DNA from: Opitutales bacterium
GTDB taxonomy: Bacteria > Verrucomicrobiota > Verrucomicrobiia > Opitutales > UBA953
Assembly (NCBI GenBank): GCA_030725715.1
Contig: JANRFG010000016.1
Location: 88,970 to 152,969, forward strand
Length of the DNA stretch: 64,000 bases
Direction of reading: 5' to 3'
Position numbers and translations under genes: made by a program. Each line of letters opens with the position of its first letter. The first letter of the stretch is position 1. Positions 7,539 through 17,165 of the stretch are shown in pieces. Under the pieces are notes generated by a model. The model searched no databases. It was given only the letters and a program-made list of their open reading frames with translations, and had not been told where the DNA came from.

Positions 7539-10500
7539 ATGCGTCTGCCCGCCTTCGCCTTGCTCGCTTCTGTCGTCGCCGGCTTCGGCGCCGAGGTGAA
7601 GCCGTTCAAGTGGTCGGGCGACCTCAACGTGCCTGACCCGACTTCGGTCACGTTCGACGAAGCCGGGAATGCCTACGTGGCCTCGACGACGCGCCGCAAG
7701 GTGGGCGACCTGGACATCCGCGAGCACCGTCTCTGGATCCCGGACGACGTCGGACTGACCTCTCCCGCCGACAAGCTCGCCTTCTATCAGCGTGAACTCG
7801 CGCCCGGAAAGATGAAGTCCGGCCGAGGCAGCCTGAAGGACCATAACAAGGACGGCTCGGTCGACTGGAAGGATCTCACCTTCCATCAGGAACGCATCTA
7901 CAAGCTGACGGATGCCGACCGCGACGGCGTCGCCGACAAGCTCACGGTCTTCGCCGAAGGCTTCAACTCGCCGGTCTCCGGCATCGCCGCCGGCGTGCTC
8001 TACTTCGACGGCTGGGTCTACGTGACCGCGATCCCTGACGTCTGGCGCCTCAAGGACACCGACGGCGACGGCGTGGCGGACGTGAAGGAAGTCATCGCGA
8101 CCGGCTTCGGCGGACACATCGCCTATGCGGGCCATGATATGCACGGACTGAGGCTCGGCCCGGACGGTCGCATCTATTGGACGGTCGGTGACAAGGGCGC
8201 GAACGTCGTCAGCAAGGAAGGCCGGCGCTTCGCCTATCCGCATGAAGGGTGCGTGCTGAGATGCGAACCCGACGGCTCCGGCTTCGAAGTCTTCGCCCAC
8301 GGCATCCGCAACACCCAGGAGATCGCCTTCGACAGCTTCGGCAACGTGATCGGCGTCGATAATGACGGCGATCAGCCGAAGGAACGCGAACGCCTGATGT
8401 ACCTGCTCGAAGGGTCGGACAGCGGCTGGCGCAACCAGCACCAATACCAGACCACCCAGAGCCGCTGGATGAAGGAGAACATGTGGATGCCGGCCGGCGC
8501 GGCCGATCAGCCCCTCTCGATCATCCCGCCGATCGCCAATTATTCCGACGGTCCCGCCGGCTTCCTCTTCGAGCCGGGTCACGCCCTTGAAGGCGACCTG
8601 CGCGCCCACTTCATCCTCGATCAGTTCCCGAAGGGGAAGATGGACGCCTTCACGCTCGTCCCCGACCGCGATACCTTTCGCCAAGATAAGCTAAGGGTGA
8701 TCCATGACGGCCTGATGGGCATCGGCATGACCTGGGGCATCGATGGTCGCGCCTACTTCGCCGACTGGATCGGCGGCTATCCCCTCGACGGCAAAGGCGC
8801 GATCTGGCGGATGGACGTCGCCCCGAACATCGACCGAACCTCCGAAGCCGTCCTTTCGAAACCTTTCTCCGTCGAAATCCCCAAGGACGAGCTCCTTGGA
8901 CTGCTCGGTCATCGCGACCAGCGCGTCCGCATCAACGCCTCGATCCGCCTCCATCGTCGCGGAGCCTGGTCGGAGATGCTGGCGCTCGCCCTGAAGGCAG
9001 ACTCGCCGCGTTTCGCCCGCATCCACGCGATCTGGGGTTACGGCATGGGGGTCCGACTCGGCAAGGTCGCCGACGTGATTCCTTCGTTGCCCTTGCTCGA
9101 TGACGCCGACGGCGAGATCCGCGTCCAGGCGATGAAGATCCTGAGCGAAGCGAAGGCCTCACAGGTGCTCACCGACAAGGTCGCCTCACAGCTCGGCCAA
9201 AGCGATTTCCGCGTCCGCACCCAAGCCGGCATCACGCTGGCGAAACTCGGAGGCAAAGTCCCCTTAACGTCCTTCCTGCGAGAGGCCGAGACCGACCTCC
9301 GTCTGCCTTGGCTGCGCCATGGCCTCGTCAGCGGTCTCGCCGGGACGCGCTCCTCCGAGGAACTGCTCCACCTCGCCCAGACCAAGACCGGCGCCGAAGC
9401 CGTCTTCGCGACGCTGGCCCTCGTCCGGCAAAAATCACCCCTGCTGTCCAGGCTCCTTGCGCACGCCGGTCCCGAGGTCGTCACCGAAGCCGCCCGCGCC
9501 ATCCATGATGACGAAGGCATTCCGGCCGCCCAGCCTGCCCTGGCCGCGGCCTTCGGCCAGCCGAACCTTCCCTATCATGCCGCGCGTCGCGCCCTGAACG
9601 CCAACTTGCGCTCAGGCACCATGGAGGACTTCCGAAGAGTCCTCGATTGGGCCTTGCGCCAGCCGACCGGCGCGCCGCTGAGAACGGAGGCGTGGAGGAC
9701 TCTCCTTGATTTCGAAGAGCCCGCTCCGCTCGACCCGGTCGACGGATTCGCCCGCCGACACGCGGCGCGGGACCGGCGGGCTTTCGCCGACGAACTCAGG
9801 GCGCGTCAGCCGGAACTCCTGGCGATCAAAGATTCCGCTGACCGTCCTCAAGTGCTGGCACTTCTCGTCCGCTACGAACTGGAAGTACCGGTGCCCGTCC
9901 TGCTCGCCTTGGCCGCCGACCTCAAGGCCGCCCCTCCGGTCCGGCTCCAGACACTGAGACTGCTCGGCCGACAAAATGCCGAAAAAGCCACCGTAGTGAG
10001 GGTGCTCGCCCTGGCCGCCGGGGAAGGCAACCCGTCGGAAGTCAGGACCGAAGCGTTGCGGCAGCTTTTCCTCAAGGACGGAGACTCCGCATTGCGCGTC
10101 GCCCGCGATATCATCGCCTCCAAATCAGCGAAGATCGCCGAGAAACAGGCGGTCGTCGCCGCCCTGCGCGGACGAGAGGACGCGGCCTCGCTCAAGATCC
10201 TGCAGGAACTGGTCGAGCGCATGGCGGCCCGGAAACTGGACAACGGCCTTAAGCTCGACGTCTTCACTTTGGCGAAGGAATCATCCGCGGAGCCGATCAA
10301 GGCGTTGATCCGACGTTACCTGGATGGGGCCGCCAAACAGCCCGGCGCGATGGCCGGCTCCGAACTGCCTTACGAGCTGCTCTCGGACGGCGGCGACCCG
10401 GTCGCAGGACGAGCCTTGATCAACGGACACCTCGGGGCGAACTGCGTCGCCTGCCACCGCGTCGACTCAGATGAAGGCAGCGACGTCGGACCGAGCCTTC

Positions 10501-10838
10501 GTCAGATCGGCGCGCTCCGCACCAAGTCCGAACTGACCCAGTCGCTCGTCGAACCGTCAGCCAAGATCGTCCAAGGCTTCGGCGTCGAGACCATCGTCCT
10601 CAAGGACGGCACGACCCTCGCGGGCAGCGTGCTCAAGGAAAACGCCAAGGCCCTCGAACTCAGGCTGCCCGACGGCAAGATTCAGAAGATCACCGTCGCT
10701 TCAGTCGCCTCGCGCACGCCGCCCGTTTCCGTCATGCCGCCCATGCTGGGCATCCTGACTCCCGCGGAGATCCGCGACGTCGTCGCCTATCTCAGCGGGC
10801 TCAAGCCGAAGGCGGCCAAAGCCAAGGCCAAGAAATAG
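7539..10838 (+). CDS. PVC-type haem-binding protein: dehydrogenase propeller, HEAT repeats, CxxCH
   Basis: A 1,099-residue exported protein. A signal peptide (MRLPAFALLASVVAGFGAE) is followed by a membrane-bound-dehydrogenase/sorbosone-dehydrogenase-like propeller (about 25-440; DPTSVTFDEAGNAYVA, DGRIYWTVGDKG, HGIRNTQEIAFD). Next come alpha-helical HEAT-like repeats (about 450-900). The end is a cytochrome-type domain with one CVACH haem site (Cys969, Cys972, His973) and the C-terminal region typical of this family. Such giant proteins are abundant in Planctomycetes and Verrucomicrobia and are thought to oxidise sugars or alcohols in the periplasm; their substrates are largely unknown. The start is 4 bp after the lut-like remnant, so it may be cotranscribed with the sugar operon. 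Calcium-site-like DxDGDG segments (DTDGDGVAD) occur in the propeller. Confidence 0.9.
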   Translation: MRLPAFALLASVVAGFGAEVKPFKWSGDLNVPDPTSVTFDEAGNAYVASTTRRKVGDLDIREHRLWIPDDVGLTSPADKLAFYQRELAPGKMKSGRGSLKDHNKDGSVDWKDLTFHQERIYKLTDADRDGVADKLTVFAEGFNSPVSGIAAGVLYFDGWVYVTAIPDVWRLKDTDGDGVADVKEVIATGFGGHIAYAGHDMHGLRLGPDGRIYWTVGDKGANVVSKEGRRFAYPHEGCVLRCEPDGSGFEVFAHGIRNTQEIAFDSFGNVIGVDNDGDQPKERERLMYLLEGSDSGWRNQHQYQTTQSRWMKENMWMPAGAADQPLSIIPPIANYSDGPAGFLFEPGHALEGDLRAHFILDQFPKGKMDAFTLVPDRDTFRQDKLRVIHDGLMGIGMTWGIDGRAYFADWIGGYPLDGKGAIWRMDVAPNIDRTSEAVLSKPFSVEIPKDELLGLLGHRDQRVRINASIRLHRRGAWSEMLALALKADSPRFARIHAIWGYGMGVRLGKVADVIPSLPLLDDADGEIRVQAMKILSEAKASQVLTDKVASQLGQSDFRVRTQAGITLAKLGGKVPLTSFLREAETDLRLPWLRHGLVSGLAGTRSSEELLHLAQTKTGAEAVFATLALVRQKSPLLSRLLAHAGPEVVTEAARAIHDDEGIPAAQPALAAAFGQPNLPYHAARRALNANLRSGTMEDFRRVLDWALRQPTGAPLRTEAWRTLLDFEEPAPLDPVDGFARRHAARDRRAFADELRARQPELLAIKDSADRPQVLALLVRYELEVPVPVLLALAADLKAAPPVRLQTLRLLGRQNAEKATVVRVLALAAGEGNPSEVRTEALRQLFLKDGDSALRVARDIIASKSAKIAEKQAVVAALRGREDAASLKILQELVERMAARKLDNGLKLDVFTLAKESSAEPIKALIRRYLDGAAKQPGAMAGSELPYELLSDGGDPVAGRALINGHLGANCVACHRVDSDEGSDVGPSLRQIGALRTKSELTQSLVEPSAKIVQGFGVETIVLKDGTTLAGSVLKENAKALELRLPDGKIQKITVASVASRTPPVSVMPPMLGILTPAEIRDVVAYLSGLKPKAAKAKAKK

Positions 10839-10885
10839 CCAATGCGGGGTTGAGTAACCGGCCGACGGTAAGCCATGCTGGAAGC

Positions 10886-13084
10886 ATGCTGCTACGTCTC
10901 CTGCTGCTCGCGCCGCTGGCCGCCCTCGCCCAAGGCTCGCTGGTCGCCGACTGGCAGAAACAGTACGACACCTGGTACTGGAAGGCGCCACGGGCCAAGG
11001 TGGAAGCCCCACGCTGGAGCGAGAACGGACGCACGCTCGCCTATGGCTGGCTGGGCAAGGACGGACTCGAGTGGCGGCTGGTCGACTGCGAATCCGGCCA
11101 GAGCCGGCCTGCGTTCGACAAGGTGGCCTTGGTCAAGGCATTCAGGGATCTCGACGGACGTAAGGCCGACCCGCGCAATTGGCCATTCAAGCAAATCGTG
11201 CCGACCGAAGACGGACGCCTGCGGCTCGAAAGCGACAAGGGGTCATGGTGGCTCGGCAGGGACGGCAAGCTCGTGCTGGCAGCCGGCGCCTCACCGACCA
11301 AGGCAGAGACCAGATTAGACGGGAACAGCCGGATGCAGAATGCAGCCAAGGAAGGACTGCGTTCCCCCGTCGGCGGCGCGACCGTCGAACTCCGCGACGG
11401 CGACGTCTATCTCACTTCAGGCGAAGGCCAGCCGGCCCGCAAACTCACGCAACGCCCGGCAGGCTCCGTCGACGTCTTCGTCGGCCCGGTCTCCTGGTCC
11501 CCGGACGGCACGCATTTCGCGCTGTGGAGCGAACGTAAGCAGACCGTCCGGAAATACAAAGTAGTCGATTCGGTGAAGGCAGCGACCCGCGAGATCAACT
11601 ACGACAAGCCCGGCGACCCACGGACGGAACGCGTGGCCTGGGTCTTCCAGTCCGACGGCAAGGGCGCCGCGGCCTGCCCATCGGAGCTCACCGGCAAGAC
11701 CTACGCCACCGACCGACTGGATTGGTCCGCCGAGGGGCGTTTCCTACGGAGCGAGTACATCCGCCGCGGATTCACGGGGCATGGCGTCGTCGCTTACGAC
11801 GTGAAGACCGGCGGATGGCGCAAGCTGTTCGCGGAAGAAGACCCCAAGTTCGTCTATACCTTCAACGCCCGTTATCGTCATGACCTCTCCGACGAACTGA
11901 CCGTATGGGCCTCGGAGCGTACCGGCTGGAATCACCTTTATGCGGTCGACCTTCGCACCGGTCGGACGCTCCGCCCCATCACGTCAGGAGAATGGGTCAT
12001 GAAGCAGGTCCTGCACCTTGACCGGGCCAAGGGCCAGATCCTCTTCACCGCCGTCGGCCGTAACCCGGGCGAGAATCCTTACCACCATCACGTGTGCAAG
12101 GTAGGCGTGAACGGGGATGGCTTCGTCGACCTCACCCCGGGCGACGCGCACCACGAGGTGCTGTTCTCGCCCGACCGGCGCACCTTGATCGACACTGCTT
12201 CCCGCGTCGATCGCTCGCCCCTCTTCACGCTCCGCAGCGCGGCCGACGGCCGCCAGCTCGCCGTGCTGGGAGCGACGGATACCAACGAACTCGTGAAGGC
12301 CGGCTGGCAACCCGCCCGCCCTTTCGTCGCCAAGGACCGCGAGGGCAAGTTCGACATCTGGGGCGTCGTCACCCGGCCGCACCCGTTCGACCCCAAGAAG
12401 AAGTATCCCGTCATCGAACATATCTACGCCGGCCCGCACGGGTCCTTCGCGCCCCGCAACTTCAATTGGTGGCATCGTAAACATCGCGAGCTTTCGACGA
12501 TGGGTTTCTACGTCGTGCAGATGGACGGACGCGGGACGAACCATCGCGGCAAGGAATTCCATCAGCAGAGCTGGCGCAACCTCAAGGACGGCGGCTTCCC
12601 CGACCGCATCGCCTGGATGCAGGCGTTGGCCAAGACAGAGCCCAGCATGGACCTCTCCCGCGTGGGCATCTTCGGTGGGTCCGCCGGCGGGCAGAACACG
12701 GCCCACGCCCTGCTCCTGCACGGCGGCTTCTACAAGGCCGGGGCGGCCGACTGCGGGTGCTACGACAACCGGGTCGACAAGCTCTGGTGGAACGAGCAAT
12801 GGCTCGGCTACCCCCTCGGTCCTTGGTACGACGAGAACTCCTGCTCCCGCTACGCCGCCAACCTCCGCGGGCGGTTGTTCCTCTCGGTCGGCGAGTCCGA
12901 CACGAACGTCGATGTCAAGTGCAGCTACGACTTCCGTGACGCGTTGCTCAAGGCCGGCAAGAAGGACCAGATCGAGTTCCACGTCGTCCCGGGCGCCAAC
13001 CACGGGGCGGGCGAATCCAACGACATGCGTGAGAAACGAGCCCGCTTCTTCCGTGACGCCTTAGGCGGCCCTCTTCCCTTATGA
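10886..13084 (+). CDS. S9 family peptidase (dipeptidyl peptidase IV-like)
   Basis: A 732-residue secreted serine peptidase. I chose the ATG at 10886 because it begins a clean signal peptide (MLLRLLLLAPLAALAQG) and has GGAA close upstream; an earlier TTG at 10850 would add 12 residues before it. Residues about 20-470 form the DPP IV-type beta-propeller. The alpha/beta-hydrolase domain follows, with the nucleophile Ser599 in FGGSAGGQ, an acid region at VGESDTNVD and the His in PGANHGAGE. The family cleaves short peptides, often releasing dipeptides after proline. The gene starts 47 bp after the PVC haem protein and overlaps the next gene by 4 bp. Substrate cannot be told from the sequence. Confidence 0.88.
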   Translation: MLLRLLLLAPLAALAQGSLVADWQKQYDTWYWKAPRAKVEAPRWSENGRTLAYGWLGKDGLEWRLVDCESGQSRPAFDKVALVKAFRDLDGRKADPRNWPFKQIVPTEDGRLRLESDKGSWWLGRDGKLVLAAGASPTKAETRLDGNSRMQNAAKEGLRSPVGGATVELRDGDVYLTSGEGQPARKLTQRPAGSVDVFVGPVSWSPDGTHFALWSERKQTVRKYKVVDSVKAATREINYDKPGDPRTERVAWVFQSDGKGAAACPSELTGKTYATDRLDWSAEGRFLRSEYIRRGFTGHGVVAYDVKTGGWRKLFAEEDPKFVYTFNARYRHDLSDELTVWASERTGWNHLYAVDLRTGRTLRPITSGEWVMKQVLHLDRAKGQILFTAVGRNPGENPYHHHVCKVGVNGDGFVDLTPGDAHHEVLFSPDRRTLIDTASRVDRSPLFTLRSAADGRQLAVLGATDTNELVKAGWQPARPFVAKDREGKFDIWGVVTRPHPFDPKKKYPVIEHIYAGPHGSFAPRNFNWWHRKHRELSTMGFYVVQMDGRGTNHRGKEFHQQSWRNLKDGGFPDRIAWMQALAKTEPSMDLSRVGIFGGSAGGQNTAHALLLHGGFYKAGAADCGCYDNRVDKLWWNEQWLGYPLGPWYDENSCSRYAANLRGRLFLSVGESDTNVDVKCSYDFRDALLKAGKKDQIEFHVVPGANHGAGESNDMREKRARFFRDALGGPLPL

Positions 13085-13614
13085 CCAAATCCACCGCCGG
13101 CGCCGGCCTGATCGAGCTGCGCCTCAGCAACGTCGGCCAGCTTTTCAACACCATGGATCCGTCTCCGTTCCACGAGCGCGACCTGGATCATGACGCCGAA
13201 GAATTCATCCTCAGCTGGGCCCGTGAGCATGAACGCGACTCCGAACTACGGCTCCGCGTCGTCCTGAAGCAGCCGGCGGATGAAATCGTGGCAGGGCAGG
13301 TCCGGGAATCCGTCCGGCATTACTTCGAATACCAGGCCCGCATCGCCCGTCGGGAGCTGCGCGGCCTCTTCAGCGAAGGCCGGACCGCCCTCGCCATCGG
13401 GGTGCTGTTCCTGGCCGCGACCCTCATCCTCCGCGGGCTGATCCCCGCGGGTGGCTGGACGGAATTCGTCCGCGAAGGTCTCACCATCTGCGGCTGGGTC
13501 GGCCTCTGGAAGCCGATCGACATCCATCTGTACCGATGGTGGCCGCTGAAGGCCCGCGGCGACCTCCTGGCGCGCATCGGCCGGTGTCAGGTCGAAGTCG
13601 TTTTCGAGGCCTGA
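13081..13614 (+). CDS. Hypothetical membrane protein
   Basis: A 177-residue protein I do not recognise. Its ATG overlaps the S9 peptidase stop (ATGA), which suggests translational coupling. The N-terminal 100 residues are soluble and charged, with segments RDLDHDAEEFILSWAREHE and LRVVLKQPADEIVAGQ. Two hydrophobic stretches follow (about 100-120, TALAIGVLFLAATLILRGL; and about 130-148, EGLTICGWVGLWKPIDI), then a basic tail. It is probably an inner-membrane protein with its N-terminal part in the cytoplasm. Coupling hints at a functional link to the peptidase, but nothing in the sequence says what that is. Confidence 0.7.
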   Translation: MTKSTAGAGLIELRLSNVGQLFNTMDPSPFHERDLDHDAEEFILSWAREHERDSELRLRVVLKQPADEIVAGQVRESVRHYFEYQARIARRELRGLFSEGRTALAIGVLFLAATLILRGLIPAGGWTEFVREGLTICGWVGLWKPIDIHLYRWWPLKARGDLLARIGRCQVEVVFEA

Positions 13615-13724
13615 AGGCAGGCCCGCAACGCCCTTATGGGGAGGGTAAGAACCCCCGAAATAACGAATTTTTTACGATGTGGCATTGACTGAGGGGGTGC
13701 CCTGCCCCAATCCCAACCTTTCGC

Positions 13725-15509
13725 ATGCAGAATTTCGCGAGCCAGTGCCTGGACCAGACCAAGGCCCTCCTCAAACTCAACTTCAACTCCCTCGCTCCTG
13801 ACGGGACTGTCGTGCCCGTCGATGGCGAGGTCTCCCGTGCCGATGAGCCCGGCCACGCCGCCCTGGCCTTCGGGGAATATTTCCGGGCCACCGGCGACCT
13901 CTCCCTCGACCGCCAGAACATCGCGGAGATCGTCGCCAAGACGATCACCGCCCAGGTCCGTGTCAGCCAAGGCTCCGACAACGGCATGGCCTTCGCCTGC
14001 CTCGGCCTGCTCGCCTTCGGTCCGACGCGCGAACGCAACCCCGTCTGGGAGCTCCTCGACGAGTCCACCCGCGCCCTCATCGACGAGCGTCTGGCCGTCG
14101 AACATGACCACCACGACCACGTCCAGGCCTTCGATATCGCCAAGGCCGTCTGCCGTTTCTCCTTCGGCCTGACCAAGAAGGACGAGACGGGCGCGCTCGT
14201 CGACCGCTTCATGGACCGCATCACCGCGGCCTCCACCGGCGGCTTCCACGACGAGGCCTCCAAGGCCGCGAACCCCGACAATTTCGGCGGGGCCTTCGAC
14301 CTCTACGGCGTCGTCTCGCTGATCTTCATCCGCCAGTCCCTCCAGCTACACGCGAACATCCAGGTCCGTGACGACAAACTGCCCAGGCTCCGCGGCCTCG
14401 CCGAGAAGTACCTCCGGGTGATCATGGACACCGTCCGCGAAGACGGGCTCGGCTGGAGCTACGGCCGCGGCATCGGCGCCTACGGCCAGATGCACTGCAT
14501 CACCCTGTTGCTCCAGGCCCTGCGGGACCGCTGGGTGCCGGTCGACAAGGAGCCGCTGGCCCGCGACCTCGTGCGCCGCCTGTACGCCCATTTCTTCACG
14601 ACGTTCTTCGACGCCGAGCACGGCGCCATCGTCATCCGCGACGGCGAGCGCGACACCATCCCGGGCCACACCACCCGCATGGCCAACTTCGACGCCGCCC
14701 GTTACCTTTCGCAGTGGTCCCGGCTCGCCAAGACCATCGGTGGTTCGATGGACGTGTTCAAGCCGGCCAGCCGCCTGCCGGTCTGCCGCTTCTTCTCCTA
14801 CGACAAGTCGCCGCGCAAGGAACAGGGCCTCCTCTCGTATCAGGATCCCGCCTCGGGCCTGCACGTGATCCTGCCGCTGGTCTCCTCCGGTTCGCATCGC
14901 TTCTCCGACTCGCTGGCCTTCCCGCACATGCCGGGCGTCTTCGACTGGCCGTCCAACCAGGCGACCACCCCGTTCATCCCGGAGTTCACCATCGGCGGCA
15001 AGGTCTTCACGCCTTCCTTCTACGGCAAGAACGCGCAGGTCGCCATGGGCACCAAGGCCGGCACCTATCATTTCCGCTACGAACAGCCCGACCTCGTCGA
15101 CGGAGACGAAAAGATCTCCGCCAACATCGCCTCCCTCAAGGTCGACTGGGAGTTCAACGGCGGCCGCATCATCGGACGTTTCACGCTCACCGCCAAGGCG
15201 GCCGTGGTGCTCGAAGATTTCCGCCTGGTGCTCCCGATCGCCGCGACCCATTCCCGCATGACGCCGGGCAACGCCCTCGTCCTCGGCGCCGAATCGCATC
15301 GATGTGAGGTCCTCAAGGATGATTTCCATGCCGCCTGGGCCGAGACCAAGGTCGTGAGCGACAACCCCAAGCACCGCACCTGCTGGGGCAAGGTCCACTT
15401 CTACCAGACGCTGCAGCGCGACAAGCCGATGCCCCTGCGCGCCGGCATGAGCTACGCCTTCGAGATCGCCTACCAGCCCCATATCGTCCGGGCCGGTGAC
15501 GCGGTCTGA
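13725..15509 (+). CDS. Conserved-looking 594-residue protein of unknown function
   Basis: A 594-residue protein with normal codon use but no family I can name. It has no signal peptide or membrane segment. The N-terminal 330 residues look all-helical, with repeated aromatic and His-rich motifs (HDHHDHVQAFDIAKAVCRF, GGAFDLYGVVSLIF, WSYGRGIGAYGQMHCITLLLQALRDRW). Residues about 350-594 look like beta-strand-rich sheets. This two-part layout recalls alpha/alpha-toroid plus beta-sandwich carbohydrate-active proteins such as polysaccharide lyases and heparinase-like enzymes, but that is a shape impression only. A promoter-like TTGACT (13685-13690) lies 40 bp upstream, so it is probably a single-gene unit. 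Confidence 0.75.
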   Translation: MQNFASQCLDQTKALLKLNFNSLAPDGTVVPVDGEVSRADEPGHAALAFGEYFRATGDLSLDRQNIAEIVAKTITAQVRVSQGSDNGMAFACLGLLAFGPTRERNPVWELLDESTRALIDERLAVEHDHHDHVQAFDIAKAVCRFSFGLTKKDETGALVDRFMDRITAASTGGFHDEASKAANPDNFGGAFDLYGVVSLIFIRQSLQLHANIQVRDDKLPRLRGLAEKYLRVIMDTVREDGLGWSYGRGIGAYGQMHCITLLLQALRDRWVPVDKEPLARDLVRRLYAHFFTTFFDAEHGAIVIRDGERDTIPGHTTRMANFDAARYLSQWSRLAKTIGGSMDVFKPASRLPVCRFFSYDKSPRKEQGLLSYQDPASGLHVILPLVSSGSHRFSDSLAFPHMPGVFDWPSNQATTPFIPEFTIGGKVFTPSFYGKNAQVAMGTKAGTYHFRYEQPDLVDGDEKISANIASLKVDWEFNGGRIIGRFTLTAKAAVVLEDFRLVLPIAATHSRMTPGNALVLGAESHRCEVLKDDFHAAWAETKVVSDNPKHRTCWGKVHFYQTLQRDKPMPLRAGMSYAFEIAYQPHIVRAGDAV

Positions 15510-15587
15510 GGGCGGTTTCCCCGCCGCTCCCGCCTTCGGGGTTGTCCTGCCCCCTGACCCTGCCCTATGTCCCTAGGGTAACTCTTC

Positions 15588-17129
15588 ATGCCCAGTCCGT
15601 TCTACATCACCACGGCCATCGACTACGCCAACGGCTCGCCGCACCTCGGCCATGCCTACGAGAAAGTCCTCTCCGACGTGATTTCCCGGCACATGCGCAT
15701 GAGCGGGCGCCCGGTCCACTTCCTCACCGGACTGGACGAACACGGCCAGAAGGTCCAGCAGACGGCGCTGAAGCGCGGCGTCGAACCGCAGGTCCTCGTC
15801 GACGGGATCGCCGCGGTCTTCAAGGGCATGCTGGGCGACCTCAACATCTCGAACGACGACTACATCCGCACGACCGAACCACGACATAAGCAGGTCGTCC
15901 GACAGTTCCTGCAGAAGCTGTTCGACCAAGGCCTCATCTACAAGGGCCAGAAGACCGACTGGTATTCGACCCGCCAGGAGCAGTTCCTCACGGACAAGGA
16001 CCGGGCGCCGGACGGCTCCTGGCCGGAGATCTACGGCGAGGTCACCCAGACGACCGAAGAGAACTACTATTTCAAGCTGACGCAGTTCCAGCCTTGGCTG
16101 GTCGAGCACCTCCGCTCTCACCCGGACTTCATCACGCCGCGCTTCCGTCAGAACCAGGTCCTCGAGTTCCTGAAGGAGCCGATGAACGACCTGTGCATCT
16201 CGCGTCCGAAGACCCGTCTGACCTGGGGCATCGAACTGCCCTTCGATACGGCGTTCGTCACCTACGTCTGGTTCGATGCCCTGACCAACTACTACTCGGC
16301 CGTCGCGGACAAAGGCCTCTGGCCCGCCGACGTACACGTCATCGGCAAGGACATCCTCTCGCCGCCCCATGCGGTCTACTGGCCCTGCATGCTCAAGGCC
16401 CTCGGCATCGTGCCCCCGCGCCAGCTGCTCGTCCACGGCTGGTGGACGGTCAACAATCAGAAGGCCTCGAAATCCGCCGGTAACGCCGCCGACACCCTCG
16501 GTTTCGTCGCTTCGCACGGGGCCGACGCCTTCCGTTTCTACCTCTGCCGTGAGATGGTCGTCGGTCAGGACGCCGACTTTTCGACGCTGACGTTCGAGAA
16601 CCGCTACAAAGCCGACCTGGGCAACAACCTCGGCAACCTCGTCAACCGCCTGCTCAACATGGTGGGCCGCAATTACGCCGGCGCGATCCCGGCCGCGGCG
16701 GCCGACGAAGAACTCGAACAGAATCTCCGTCGCCTCTGGGACGACAGCGTGAAGAAATACGCGGAGGCCTTCGCCGACTACCAGGTCAGCCACGCCCTCG
16801 AAGCCCTCTGGGTGTTCATCAGCGCGATGAACGCCTACATCGAAGCCCGCGCCCCGTGGAAGCTCGCGAAGTCCGCCGACTCCGCCGATCGCGCCCGCCT
16901 CGACTCCTGCCTCGCGCACGTGGCCGAAGGCCTGCGCCTCGTCGGCACCTTGCTCACCCCGGTGATGCCGGCCACCTGTGACAAACTCCTGACGAACATC
17001 GGCCGTCCGGCAGCCACGACCTTCGACGGTCAGCTCACCTGGTCATCCGTCTGCACGGGCTCGAAAGTAGCTGAAAAGTGCATCCTTTTCCCGCCGATCG
17101 AGGCTCCGCAGGAAAGTCCGCCCGCCTGA
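15588..17129 (+). CDS. metG: Methionine-tRNA ligase, short zinc-free form
   Basis: A 513-residue class I aminoacyl-tRNA synthetase that charges tRNA-Met. The N-terminus FYITTAIDYANGSPHLGHAY contains the HIGH motif as HLGH, and the KMSKS loop reads KASKS (NQKASKSAGN). The connective region that carries zinc-binding cysteines in many MetRSs has none here (WYSTRQEQFLT in place of a WYC-type motif), so it should be a zinc-free form. The C-terminus ends after the helical anticodon domain, without the EMAP/Trbp111-like dimerisation domain of longer enzymes. Length fits the roughly 510-residue short class. The upstream gap holds CCCTAGGGT shortly before the ATG and no Shine-Dalgarno. Confidence 0.95.
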   Translation: MPSPFYITTAIDYANGSPHLGHAYEKVLSDVISRHMRMSGRPVHFLTGLDEHGQKVQQTALKRGVEPQVLVDGIAAVFKGMLGDLNISNDDYIRTTEPRHKQVVRQFLQKLFDQGLIYKGQKTDWYSTRQEQFLTDKDRAPDGSWPEIYGEVTQTTEENYYFKLTQFQPWLVEHLRSHPDFITPRFRQNQVLEFLKEPMNDLCISRPKTRLTWGIELPFDTAFVTYVWFDALTNYYSAVADKGLWPADVHVIGKDILSPPHAVYWPCMLKALGIVPPRQLLVHGWWTVNNQKASKSAGNAADTLGFVASHGADAFRFYLCREMVVGQDADFSTLTFENRYKADLGNNLGNLVNRLLNMVGRNYAGAIPAAAADEELEQNLRRLWDDSVKKYAEAFADYQVSHALEALWVFISAMNAYIEARAPWKLAKSADSADRARLDSCLAHVAEGLRLVGTLLTPVMPATCDKLLTNIGRPAATTFDGQLTWSSVCTGSKVAEKCILFPPIEAPQESPPA

Positions 17130-17130
17130 G

Positions 17131-17158
17131 TGGACAACGGCTGAGGATGGCCTAACTT
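17131..17158 (+). promoter_or_regulatory. Candidate promoter of the isochorismate synthase gene
   Basis: TGGACA (17131-17136), a 16-base spacer and TAACTT (17153-17158) resemble sigma-70 -35 and -10 elements. Only 7 bases separate the -10 from the ATG at 17166, so transcription would start at or near the start codon, giving a leaderless message. No Shine-Dalgarno is present. Confidence 0.4.
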
Positions 17159-17165
17159 TCCGGAT

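Noticed and set aside
13615..13724. Hairpin GGGG...CCCC followed some bases later by TTTTTT, as a terminator after the small membrane protein.
   Set aside because: The stem is short and the U run is about 12 bases from it, so I could not support it as an intrinsic terminator.
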